From: Trichoplax adhaerens
Taxonomy: Eukaryota; Placozoa; Uniplacotomia; Trichoplacea; Trichoplacidae
Assembly (NCBI RefSeq): GCF_000150275.1
Contig: NW_002060944.1
Span: 4,103,080-4,167,079 of the forward strand
Direction of reading: 5' to 3'
DNA length: 64,000 nucleotides
Both the position numbers and the translations under genes were made by a program. This document shows, one piece after another, positions 15,901 through 30,529 of the stretch; within the stretch, counting starts at the first letter, position 1, and each line of letters opens with the position of its first letter. The notes beneath the pieces are model-generated. The model was not told where the DNA came from and did no database searches. It saw only the letters and a program-made list of their open reading frames with translations.

Positions 15901-17019
15901 GCAGCAGGGTTTTTATTTAACCTATCTCGAATCGAAGAAAATTGTTCGTAGGATGTTTGTTGATAAAGCATTCTGGTCTGAATATCTACCGAGGTATATT
16001 TAGATGCTATCATTGATCAGAGATTGTAAAACATTATATAATTCTAATTTCTTGTATCTTTGCTTAATCTAGCGAGTTGGTTTTGTTAGAATTCCTGGGT
16101 GTCGCTTTTGATAATATGACAGCAAGTGAACTAAATCAAGTAAAAACAACACTTTTTGAGAAAGTTAACCAAACTATTGGTCTATCGGCAATCCATCGTA
16201 TAACTGAAACCGCTATTACTGACGTAAGTTGTCTGAATATTTGTACATGGGATTGCACTACATGACGATATTTTGATGTTCGTTGATATCATTCGATTGT
16301 AGCAGTATACATCAATGTAATTTTACATGGATCACTGATAAAGTCGATAATGACATTTGGAGTAGTTATCGTTACGATTATTGCTTAAACTAAATGATCA
16401 TCAACAGTCTATTCATCATTACTAACTTTAATACTTATGATTGTTAATTTATTAGAATACAATTTCCTTCACCCTGACTGAACATCCGTTTAATGGTGAT
16501 TCTAATGTACCTGAAACACTCCATAGTGATATCGCAAAACTAAATGTCAAAGTCAAGAGCGGATGGTATTGGCAACTTCCAGTCTATCAAATGACACCAA
16601 TATCTGGCATCTACATTAATGGAAATCTTACCGAAGAATATATACCACCCACAACAGAATCACCTCTATTCCAAACAGCATTTCCAGATAATACAACAGC
16701 AAACAACCAGAGCAGCCTCAATAATCATGTTGTTATTACATTTAGCTCGCTTCAAATGAATCCTATATTAATAGTAGTCATATCGGTTATGGTTTTCATT
16801 ATACTTGGAGTTGGAGCAACTGCAGTTGTCATCATGAAAAGGCGAGAAGAAACGAAATATCGATTGTTGCGGTCCAGTGCTGATGTAGCCATTTCTGCTG
16901 ATGATAATGACGATTATGTCACACCTATCGAAGTAAAGCGGCAAATATTAGAAAGTGCTAGAAAATTGCCTCCGCCTCCAACTGAAGTCTCTAACAGTAG
17001 TTATTCAGCACCATATTAA
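702..17019 (+). CDS. Giant alpha2delta/CACHD1-like VWA-Cache receptor with 11 tandem extracellular modules
   Basis: I join 44 exons (coordinates in the sub-entries below) into one 7188-nt frame encoding 2395 residues. In order: signal peptide (about 1-27, Ile/Leu-rich core); VWA_N-like helical region; VWA domain with MIDAS D225-x-S227-x-S229 and a later T333-D334-G; a Cache/VGCC-alpha2 region (about 395-944) with Y713-M-A-T-E-S-G and D734-P-R-L-D-S-W-Y; a Cys-rich part (945-1052); 11 repeated modules (about 1053-2280); a TM helix (about 2310-2335); and a 60-residue cytoplasmic tail. Alpha2delta subunits and CACHD1 bind voltage-gated calcium channels and change their surface level and gating. 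A TM helix with a tail resembles CACHD1 more than GPI-anchored alpha2delta. Known family members are roughly 1000-1300 residues; the extra length is the module array. The ATG at 702 is chosen because a signal peptide follows at once. A possible AATAAA signal lies at 17224. The family is clear; channel association is inference. Confidence 0.9.
3981..7392 (+). other. Exons 7-18: Cache / VGCC-alpha2 region
   Basis: Exons: 3981-4134, 4244-4399, 4542-4693, 4906-5061, 5278-5403, 5540-5657, 5785-5875, 6235-6432, 6523-6619, 6815-6867, 6982-7129, 7192-7392. Exon 7 and exon 8 together show the extracellular Cache pattern (aromatic YSIDIQYTVPYYD, then IACYDSNELIGVVASDVSL). Exon 14 has the motif YMATESGVFR followed by DPRLDSWYHRSLKS, diagnostic of the VGCC-alpha2/Cache module. 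Cache domains bind small ligands in other proteins, and alpha2delta Cache domains form the gabapentinoid pocket. I cannot tell whether the ligand residues are kept. Confidence 0.85.
7516..8266 (+). other. Exons 19-22: cysteine-rich linker with PSI-like segment
   Basis: Exons: 7516-7581, 7760-7835, 7964-8051, 8171-8266, encoding residues 945-1052. The first two are packed with cysteines (STCSCNSNKTCSNCNG, then QCPCSCPLGHDPC), resembling small disulfide knots. The last has ELCLIKSSCKWCGNQ...CSTFC, a spacing like a PSI domain and like the Cys-rich part near the C-terminal end of alpha2delta/CACHD1 ectodomains. In known relatives this region lies close to the membrane; here it is followed by the 11-module array. 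Confidence 0.75.
9638..10600 (+). repeat. Long intron with decayed internal duplication
   Basis: This 963-bp intron is the longest within the module array. A block at about 9690-9790 (beginning TTAGATATCTATATCTGCGT) recurs at about 9868-9975 (TTAGATATCTCTTTCTGCGT), followed in both by a TAGTTA(A/C)..TTTATATC-like run and an AGCTTTT tail. The copies are diverged. Weaker echoes may continue to about 10540. Confidence 0.5.
15300..15640 (+). repeat. Three diverged tandem copies spanning the exon 41 splice donor
   Basis: The exon-41 end plus donor (CTCAATGTAAGAATCCCTGA at about 15307) recurs inside the intron at about 15414 (GTCAATGTAAGAGTCTCAGA) and about 15576 (GTCAATGCAAGAGTCTCAAA). The shared TTTAATAATAATTG..TTGCTTGGCTA block is seen at about 15361 and 15527. 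The second copy keeps a perfect GTAAGA donor; the third is mutated to GCAAGA. Confidence 0.7.
16456..17019 (+). other. Exon 44: last half-module, stalk, TM helix and cytoplasmic tail
   Basis: The exon begins with the B half of module 11, then a Thr/Asn-rich stalk with N-glycosylation sequons, then the hydrophobic run PILIVVISVMVFIILG (about residues 2310-2335), stopped by KRREE. The tail has R/S-rich text, an acidic DDNDDYV patch, the proline run LPPPP and the C terminus SAPY. The positive residues just after the helix support a type I orientation. TAA ends at 17019. Confidence 0.9.
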
Positions 17020-18879
17020 ATGATGGTTATTACTTTACCCTTGATAGTTATTCTTGATCCTATAACTACATAAATTAGTTATGGCCGTAACAATGACGTA
17101 TTAGTATCATGACTCAAAATATGCTCTTTTCATCCAGTTGCAGACGGTTTTTCTATCTAAAGCTGGGAAATTATCCGTCCATATTGGTACTAATTGATGA
17201 TATATCTTTAGTATTTCTATAGATAATAAAAGGATATACTGCAATTTTCTAATTATTCTAATACATTATTTGAAATGTACAAAAGTATTTATAGTGCTAA
17301 TTAGTTAATATGATATGGCTTCGTTGATAATATTAGAAAAAATTATCAAATCAATACAGTATGTCAACAAGATGCCAGTAAATGTCAAATTTTTGCTGCT
17401 AATCGTGTCGATTTCGAGCAATAAATTTGTCGGACAATCAAAAAAAGATTTAGATTACAGAATAGGTCAGTTTTTGAAGAGCTGTTGTTCACTATTGCTA
17501 AGAGATCAACTGATGTACATTCTGTTACAATATTATTCTACAGCAGTACTACGTCAATCATATTAGAAAATAACATGGGAACAAAATACCTTCTAGTTAA
17601 TATGAACTTGAAATGGCCAGAAAGATATTTTATTTTACAATGCTGTGCTAACACTATAACATTTAATTTAATGCTATCTATTTAACGTGAATTATTATCC
17701 AATTTAATTAATAAGTTTGCCTTTTCAATAAATAGAGTCAAACCTCTAATCAGAAAATTGATGATACCAATTAAGATAATTTTAAGCTGAAAACTTACAC
17801 GATAGAGGATATAATTATAAAAATTATTAAACTCAAAATAAAACTATTGATAAACCGTCTTCTGCCTCGTGTTTCGGATATAACCTTCTATTTTAGGACA
17901 TTAAGAGAAAATTTCCAACATTATAAACGCGTCTTTGCTGTACTGTATACTCGTATCCAGGGTATTGTATAATCGATTTTATTGCTCCTTTCAACTTAAA
18001 ATAATCCTATGGATGTTTTATTCTATTTTTGTGATTGCAAGTCCACCCGAATTTTTAAGATTACTGAAGAAGTGTAGTAGTCCAAAAGTGAGACATTCTG
18101 AGTATATTCTAAACATTTAGATGTCGTTCCTATCTGTTATCACATTAGCAACGCACTGCACATTTAAGTGAAAAAATTTAAGGTCAATATACGTATAATA
18201 TAAACGCATAGAGATTGACCGATTTGGCTGCTTTAGCAGAAAGAATTTCGTTATTTCGCATTTTGGTGAGTAGAGCTCGTCCGATATGAACTTTCTGTGG
18301 CATCAATATCGTGGAAACAGTATGTAGAGTACTTATTGCTTGGTCTAACATTTGATTACAACAGTTTTTCATAAAAATGTACCGGCACACTATAAATTCA
18401 ATTTAATGTAGTTTGCTATGGCGATTCCTTTTGATTCAGAGACGCAGTAGTCGGGCATTTTGTAAAATTCCTGGTCATTTTGCAAATTGCCCTTGATCTG
18501 TAGTCGGGTATTTTGTAAATGCCCGGTCATTTTGCAAAATGATCGATTATCTATACGGTAAACGACAATATATATTATTATAATATTATGGAAGTCAACT
18601 AAAATGCATACGTATAATCTTGCGACAATAATACATGTAGAGTTACTTCTGCGATCTTTTTTTTTTATTTCGAACGACTCATTTATATATGTCATATATA
18701 TAATTGTTAATATCCCTTAATAATATAAATACTCAGTGGCAACTATAATCATTTTTATTCAAATTGCGCGGCAGACACACCATGATTTTAATTGGCATAT
18801 GCTTAAAACATAACTATAGCGCTGCATACTCCATTTTGACTGTTACAGAACGATTGCACAGTGTAATTGCAACCACTTC
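17020..18879. other. Intergenic: 3' flank of the alpha2delta-like gene; no gene seen
   Basis: I find no protein or RNA gene that I can support. A candidate polyadenylation signal AATAAA is at 17224-17229. Short open frames near 17315-17685 and 17935-18120 have no recognisable content. The only structure is the tandem palindromic repeat near 18447. Confidence 0.5.
18447..18552. repeat. Two tandem copies of a ~53-bp partly palindromic unit
   Basis: GTAGTCGGGCATTTTGTAAA starts at 18447 and GTAGTCGGGTATTTTGTAAA at 18500. Both continue with GGTCATTTTGCAAA. Within the first unit GGGCATTTTG is mirrored by CAAATTGCCC, so it can fold on itself. Confidence 0.65.
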
Positions 18880-19412
18880 TTAGAAGTTTTCTCACCAGCG
18901 GTAAAGGCCGGCCTTTTTCATACTTCTGTAAATGCTGGTAAGAAAACTTCTATGAAATAGTTGTAATTATATCCTCGTGCAAGGCTATTACAACAATGCA
19001 GTTAGCATGACAAATAGACATGTTTTACGGTTAGCAGCCAAATTTCCAGTTAGAATTGAAAACCGAACTTCTATTCTAGTCTTTTCTAGTCACTTTAAGA
19101 ATTGTTCATACAAAAACATGCTTCGCGGAAACGTCCAGAAATTAGTATGAAACAGGCCGAAAGGCCGATCTGTTTCATACAAATTCCTACTCCAACATTT
19201 CCGCGATGGATATTTTTGTATGGGCAATTTTTATCCATGACTAGAAAATGTGGTTGGTTACTAATTCTAGCTGGAAATTTGACTACTGACAGGAAAACAT
19301 GTCTATTTGGCATGCTAACTGCATCGTTGTAACAGCCTTGTTTGAGGGTATAATTATAACCATTTCATAAAAGTTTTCTTACCAGGAATTAGTATGGAAA
19401 AGGCTGGCCTGC
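18880..19412. mobile_element. ~530-bp nested foldback (snapback) element, MITE-like
   Basis: Almost the whole stretch is one imperfect palindrome centred near 19161. GTTAGCATG (19001-19009) pairs with CATGCTAAC (19311-19319); GGTAAGAAAACTTCTATGAAA (from 18937) pairs with the run ending at 19384; the centre is GTATGAAACAG (19145) against CTGTTTCATAC (ending 19180). Smaller hairpins sit inside: the left end (AGAAGTTTTCTCACCAGC against GCTGGTAAGAAAACTTCT) and the centre (GCTTCGCGGAAACGT against ACATTTCCGCGATGG). There is no transposase, so it is a non-autonomous element or a hairpin-derived duplication. I did not find a convincing target-site duplication. Confidence 0.75.
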
Positions 19413-19452
19413 CTCCACTTCACCTACACAGTGATGTCGTAAATCTAGCGTA

Positions 19453-19598
19453 GCAGCAGCGTTTCGCAAATACGAAAATTTTGATGCTTGGAACCCAACC
19501 GACTACTTGATACTTGCAACCTAGCCAACCCTTACTTTTTATTTTCTCAGCCCAACCCGAACCCGAATACTGTCATGGCCATTGCGAAATGCTGCAGC
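19453..19598. repeat. Inverted repeat with AACCC-rich spacer
   Basis: GCAGCAGCGTTTCGCAAA (19453-19470) is mirrored by ATTGCGAAATGCTGCAGC (19581-19598). The ~110-bp spacer is unusually rich in AACCC-like words (CCCAACCCGAACCCGAA near 19550). It could be a second small foldback element. No gene. Confidence 0.55.
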
Positions 19599-19601
19599 AT
19601 A

Positions 19602-19665
19602 GTTACAGTCTTACGACAGACTCTAGGCCGGCCTTAACCGGTAACAGTCTTTAAGCAAGACTACG
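19602..19665. repeat. Short direct repeat around an AGGCCGGCCT palindrome
   Basis: GTTACAGTCTTACGACAGACT (from 19602) and GTAACAGTCTTTAAGCAAGACT (from 19641) flank AGGCCGGCCT at 19625-19634. The same 10-base palindrome lies in the large foldback at 18905. Confidence 0.55.
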
Positions 19666-20682
19666 AAAAAAGAAAGAGTGACTGTAATAAAAGTGTCTCG
19701 CAATAGCTATCTTAGTCAAATGGTATTTTCTAAAAGGCTTTTTATTATAAGATTTTAGGAATAGTAGAGCAATCATCCATTACTACAAGAATCTAGTCTA
19801 AAATCGAAAGTATTCCGAGATCAAAGCGAAGTGAAGTCTCTTCTCTCTCGTGAGCTCATCTCTGCAGCTCTCATGTACATTTCGTTCAATCCATTCAAGA
19901 CAACTTGATCAATCTACAATCAGACACATGAGTTATCGAATAAAATACTTTTCTCAAAGAGTACATCATTATCTTCTACAATCGAAATCATTCTACTTAA
20001 TTAAGATATCACAGCTCTTCTATGAACGTCTAGCGTCTTTCTCCGAAGGGCATCTTAACAACTACAGTGTTTCTAGCCACCTAAATGTTGTACCATAATT
20101 AGTCAACTGGCTACTATTAGTCATCAACAATTTCTAACATAGCCGTTGGCCATCATCTAATTTTAGCTTTACGATCATATCTATTCAGAGTAACCTAACT
20201 ATATCAAACAGAGCTATCCTTATAATCTAATATGGATGCATCACTGCAGAGCGGTAAAACCGTCTCTCTTTCTCTCTTTTTAGCGTCTACTGGCGACAGG
20301 ACTACTAAAAAGGAAGAAAAAATGACGTAAAACCGTCTCTCCTTTTACTTCCTGGTGGTCCTTTCCTGACGACATTATTAGCAGGTTCCGACAGATTCCC
20401 GCCCCACCCATGCCAACACTATAGTACAGTAGAGTACCGTAGTACAGCACTGTACACTATTGTAACAGAGAGGAAGCTTTTTATAGGAAGTTTCGAACCT
20501 TGGTCAATGAAAGCTATACTGTACTCTGTCTGCTTGGAACTCTATATGAGCACATGTAAATTACACAGTACTAGAGGGCAAGAAATCGCTCTATCAATTT
20601 CTTCTGAAATTGCAGTCATAATAACAAATCTGCTCGTCGACAGGAAGGATCTACTTGCAATCTCTCAATCTACATTGGAAAC
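19666..20682. other. 5' flank of NAMPT with repeats; no gene seen
   Basis: GTAAAACCGTCTCTC occurs twice (20254 and 20327), with CTTTTTAG / CTAAAAAG mirror words between. About 20420-20465 is rich in TAGTACAGTA / CACTGTACAC words of the TACAGTAC type seen elsewhere in the window. This is probably the NAMPT promoter region. Confidence 0.45.
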
Positions 20683-26015
<5,333 letters not shown>

Positions 26016-27314
26016 TCGAGACAGCTAGATTTCTAGAATGGACGTGTAGTGTTTCAGAGATAGATAATGCTTTATGCAAGTAATAGTACCTCTACGTCTA
26101 CTTAGTATTAAAAGTCTTTGCCTTAGCTGTAACTTCTTTCATAAGACGACTCTTTTAATTATTCAGACACCAGCTAACAATCAAAATCGAATTCAATAAC
26201 GCTTGTTGCTACATAAATATGTTGCTAATTGTTGCATAAACTTTACAACGTATAGACGATGTGTTATAATTTTAGAACTTAATTTTATAGCGCATTTTGG
26301 AATATACGAATACGCATTAATGTGTTATTCGCTCATAACCATCATATTCGTATCATATCGTATAACTACAATTACAATTAATGCTAGTATAACTCCTGCA
26401 ATATATATCAACCAAATTATGGACGGTAGCATTCAATAGTATTTTTAAGTTTACATTTTATGTTCGATTCGATTTCCTTCAAATTTTTTTCTAACACTGT
26501 AATTACGTACATGCGGTATTATTACGAGCTGATTATCAATTACGGTTTGTAATTTGTAATTCTGCAGATTCTGTATACTGCTTTCTTGTCGTGAAATAAC
26601 GGTCACTTAATATTACAACTGCTTCTCTGATCAACTATCGTTAACATGTTATGCACTCATCCGCACTGCTACATTTTAAGACGATGCAGTTCCTGAATTG
26701 CCAAAGGATTAAATGAAATAACTCAAACAAGGATCATCATTGATTTCATTTTAAGTACTATATTATTATAAAAAGATCTGAGATTCTCGACCAGACTTTA
26801 ACTTTTCTGCTACGAATCTATTTATAGTATCATGTACGAGTATATATGATCACTTATAGCCTACAAGGAAGGAATTAATGTACAGATACATTCGCAGTAT
26901 TAATATTTATAGATAAACGCTCAAACACTAAAATATAGATTAAGCTCAATGTACGTGTATCGATGTTATACTTACGCACAAGAATTCGGAATGTTACAAT
27001 CTTTACTGTCTGTAACTCTTCCCAGCCTAATGATGCTTCAAACTGAAGACTTTGCCAAGATAACATATTAACAAGATGCCAAACTTAAACATTTGAAACA
27101 ATCTTTTAGAAAACTGACGCACAATAACTTAAAAATCCTTTATTTTCAATCTTAAAAGATCATAATAGATATGCTTGAGAACTCAATACTTATTAAAATT
27201 CACATTAACAATATATATATATATATATCACTTCTTTTCCATGAACAAAAATATTATAGCGTCGCAAGTTGAGTTTATAGTTTCATATTGATGCAAGTAT
27301 TGCTACTTGGAAGG
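26016..27314. other. Intergenic region between convergent NAMPT and TMEM115
   Basis: No gene is visible. It should contain both 3' ends. A TTTATT (AATAAA on the minus strand) near 27138 could serve TMEM115. A TA dinucleotide run lies at about 27210-27228. Confidence 0.5.
27210..27228. repeat. (TA)n microsatellite
   Basis: A run of about nine AT dinucleotides just downstream of the TMEM115 stop. Confidence 0.9.
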
Positions 27315-29974
27315 TTATACTATATCGGTTGATTCTTCTTTTATTCCTTCGGAATTGACTTCATTTACCGTTATTGTGCCACCGGTAGTAGCTTCCTCTA
27401 CGTGACTTTCACCTCCAGGTTCATCTAAAGAAGGCCAACTACCAGACTGATCTACTCCACTTAATCTTTTGTCTAATTCCTTCAAAGCTAATTGCCTATG
27501 TCAATAAAGTAACTATATGTAAACACAAATTCGTGGACATAACAAGCTAATATAATAATATTACGAACTACTCAGCACATATCCTAGTATAGAAAGTAAG
27601 AAGTTGTCGTACTTTCTCCGTTCTGCATCTGCAGGATCGATTCCTGGGAGGCTTATCGTCACTGAAGACGGTCCTCCAACGTTATAACGTCTGACTTGTT
27701 TTGGGCAAATCTTCATTGATATGAGTAGAAGAAATAAGCTATTTGAAAACCATTTTATCGGTGGCCTAGAAAAGTAGTCGGAAAGATACAAACCAATTTA
27801 TTAATTTATCTAACATAAAGCACGTAAAAAATGTAAATTTACTGAATAACTTCAGGGAAAAAGGTAGCAAATGCAAATCCATCGGAAAAATCTCCTTTAG
27901 ATTCATTGGCTTTCTTCTGCAAAAATCTTAAGTATATCCAGCCATTGAGAAAACCGAAAAAAGCCATGCATAGATCGGACATATTTAAGACTTTTAACAG
28001 CGATAACGATGCCACGATACAAATTAGAATAATTGGAACGTGCTATAGGTTAAGACATTAAACAAAAATTTTTATCGTCATAAATATTTTTGCCTACAAT
28101 GTTTTTAAATTGTATATATCATATAAGAAGTATTGCTTACTTTAGCTCTAACTGAAGAAGTTCTTAATGGAATAATTTTAACTTCGCTGTATGACTGCTT
28201 AAGCGCGACAGATAAGGCAAAAGTGGTTCCGATCAATCCACCGAAGCCAGTAAATCTTGAGAACAATCATGGATATTAATTTAAAAGTTGATAAAATTCG
28301 AGAAATGAAAGCGCTAGAGTTATATCACCTATAAATTAAACTACATATAGATAAAATGTTCGTTTTAAGTTCACATACAAATAAGCACTTCTTTTACTAA
28401 TTGCATACGCTATGATATAAGTCATAGCGGCACCACCAGTTACTGTGGCATTGATCAAGCCAATAAATTTCTGTTCAAAAAGATATACGAATTAGAGTCG
28501 AATAGTTATCTAACGTTACTTAAATTATCAAAGATTATATTCAGAAATACTACTGAAACCATATACGAATATGAAACTATATCATGCAATAACATAACTG
28601 TACTTTACAAGTAATTATGTTATGCACTTTGAAATATATCCTACCAAAAACTCAAGTGCTCCCCAAGATGGTTCAATAAGTTTACCAGCAGTTAATAATA
28701 CGGCTATATCAATGATAACCTAAGATACCAAAGAAGATAATACAGTAATAGTTATAACTACTGTCTCATTGCCAATGTGATAATTATACTTAAGGGTATA
28801 TCAATTATTTTATACATTTGATGCAAACAATTACAAATCAACATAACACACTAAGTTAAAAGAGCTGCAGTTTAATTAAATTAATTGCTATAGATACTGA
28901 ATAATTAGTTACTATGATATCCTATTCAATGTTTAGTACATGATTTCTAATAAGAATCTAAAACGTATCTACAAGTGTGAAGCTATTTTAGAAGGTGCAT
29001 ACTCTTTATAGCATAAAAATACCATTAAAAGCTAGTGTAAAGACGATCTAGAGCTGGAATTATAACTTGTATTAACGTAATTTGTATTTACGAAAATGAA
29101 ATAACAAAATTTCCAATGCTATACCATTACTACCAATTTTCTCACAAAGTGTACACATACTATTTAAATACGTAGTATCTCAAGAGCTATAAAATTTTAT
29201 TGCATATTAACATTTTAGCATTTATTGTAAACACAATTCTGTAAAAATTTTACCTTAACTATAGAGTTTTCTGTTAACCCAGCGGTAACTAACATCCACA
29301 AAGAGAAATTTGGTGGAATTAAGCTATAATTAATCAAATACAATTACAATCGTCTTCAATCCTTCAAGTCAATAATAGCTTCACTGTAAAAATTATTATT
29401 CTTATTATTTTTATAATTTTATATAGCTTTTCAATACAGAATATATGAGTGTAAACCATAACAAAATTTTTATTTTCATTCAGAATTGAGAGCTGTAAGT
29501 TTACAATTACAAAGGCATCATGCTTTGTTAACAGCGATATTTGAGTAATGCTGTACAGTATATATTACTGTAATAATAATTTAGCAGTTAGACTATCATG
29601 AAACTAATACATAACAACAACAACAATCACTCATATCTTTCTGCTTGCATCTATCAAAATACCTTTGCTACTGCTGTACTAAGAATACCGTGTCTAAAAT
29701 ATTTATAACTCACCGGCCTGGTGCCATCAAGAGTACTTTTTGCACCGAAGGTATTAATGCCAAAAGATAGCAAGATATCACAGAAACAATAGCAGACTTG
29801 ATTACAACGGATGAATTATTTACCGAAGATATCACGTAAGCCTTTTATCAAATAGAAAATGGGAAAAGAGTTTTTAATGTAAATTGCTGGGCGAATGAAA
29901 GTTTAAGATAGAGACCATCGCCTAGCCTAAACTCTGTCACTGCTAATGTCTATGTCAAAAAGATTAGCCATCAT
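27315..29974 (-). CDS. TMEM115: TMEM115, Golgi rhomboid-like membrane protein
   Basis: Exons on the minus strand, 5' to 3': 29974-29933 (candidate), 29841-29714, 29323-29254, 28719-28645, 28470-28379, 28255-28141, 28042-27843, 27765-27613, 27495-27315. The last eight give 338 codons in one frame. Adding the candidate first exon (14 codons, MMANLFDIDISSDR) gives 351 residues, the length I know for human TMEM115. Matching landmarks are LIPPNFSLWMLVTAG, KLIEPSWGALEFL, TGFGGLIGTTFALSVALKQ, FAFATFFPE, KICPKQVRRYNVG, SLPGIDPADAERRK and the acidic tail after SWPSLDE. Several hydrophobic helices form a rhomboid-like core without a serine protease dyad. The human protein is Golgi-resident and interacts with the COG complex in Golgi-to-ER traffic. 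The first exon uses a weak donor (GTTTAG), so the N terminus is uncertain. Confidence 0.92.
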
Positions 29975-30019
29975 GAACACCAAGCACACTGTTTAGAACA
30001 GGAATGGGTGTACTACCGT

Positions 30020-30373
30020 ATGTATTTACTGCACATTTGTCCAGTCATTACAGCCTTAAGCTTAGTACTTGACTACTTCTATCCTTATCCTACGAGTTTT
30101 TACTCAGTAAGTACCATAATTCAGGTAATATGCAAATCGGACATTAAAATTACCTTGAAATTATTGCCAAAAGGAGAGCTATATTGTCCTGTCAAGGCTG
30201 CCATTTTCTCTTTTATGAGAGTATATCGTGATACGTATCTTCGTGTAGTCTGTCACAAATCTTACAAATTTGGATTTTTGGAAAGAATAGTATTATTACC
30301 GGTATATCTTGGACTTGGATTGATTGCCTGCTCTATAATCGCAATTAATTCCAACTTGAAATTAAATCGATAG
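30020..30373 (+). CDS. Possible small membrane protein, unrecognised
   Basis: An intact 117-codon frame starts at the ATG at 30020 and lies just upstream of TMEM115 on the opposite strand, so the two could share a promoter. The protein is basic with one clear hydrophobic stretch near the C terminus (LERIVLLPVYLGLGLIACSI) and a weaker one near the N terminus. The frame stays open upstream of the ATG to about 29912, so a longer product from an earlier exon is possible. I recognise no family, and it may be chance. Confidence 0.25.
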   Translation: MYLLHICPVITALSLVLDYFYPYPTSFYSVSTIIQVICKSDIKITLKLLPKGELYCPVKAAIFSFMRVYRDTYLRVVCHKSYKFGFLERIVLLPVYLGLGLIACSIIAINSNLKLNR

Positions 30374-30529
30374 CACCATCTTGATCCAACCACTACCTTC
30401 CATTTCAGCAGCAGTCCAGTACTGAAAGCAGCTGCAAGCTTGTAGTTATACTTTGGTCTCGATACTGTAGCCTGATACTGTAATTATTACCAAGACTATG
30501 CATTACACTGCTTTGTAGTACAGTATATA

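Larger units (their letters stand above)
8342..16760 (+). repeat. Coding array of 11 tandem two-exon modules (SEA-like, inferred)
   Basis: Eleven A/B exon pairs. A exons: 8342-8492, 9203-9344, 10601-10751, 11184-11325, 11821-11971, 12398-12551, 12935-13130, 13654-13795, 14420-14573, 15162-15312, 16073-16223. B exons: 8794-8951, 9459-9637, 10828-11012, 11440-11621, 12075-12253, 12680-12861, 13331-13512, 14097-14278, 14743-14918, 15818-15993, and the start of 16456-17019. Every A/B intron is phase 0 and every B/A intron phase 2. Each module reads strand, helix, strand / strand (xITFxL), helix, strand, ending in YxNxxLxxxYφPR-like text, for example YINGNLTETFVP and YINGNLTEEYIP. This beta-alpha-beta-beta-alpha-beta order fits the ferredoxin-like SEA fold, but sequence similarity to named families is not obvious to me. 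No GSVVV-type autocleavage motif is visible. Confidence 0.8.

Noticed and set aside
17315-17685. Two overlapping open frames downstream of the alpha2delta-like gene
   Set aside because: No family signature, AT-driven composition and location in the 3' flank.
19095-19332. Overlapping open frames on both strands (72 and 76 codons)
   Set aside because: They mirror each other because the DNA is palindromic; they are by-products of the foldback element, not genes.
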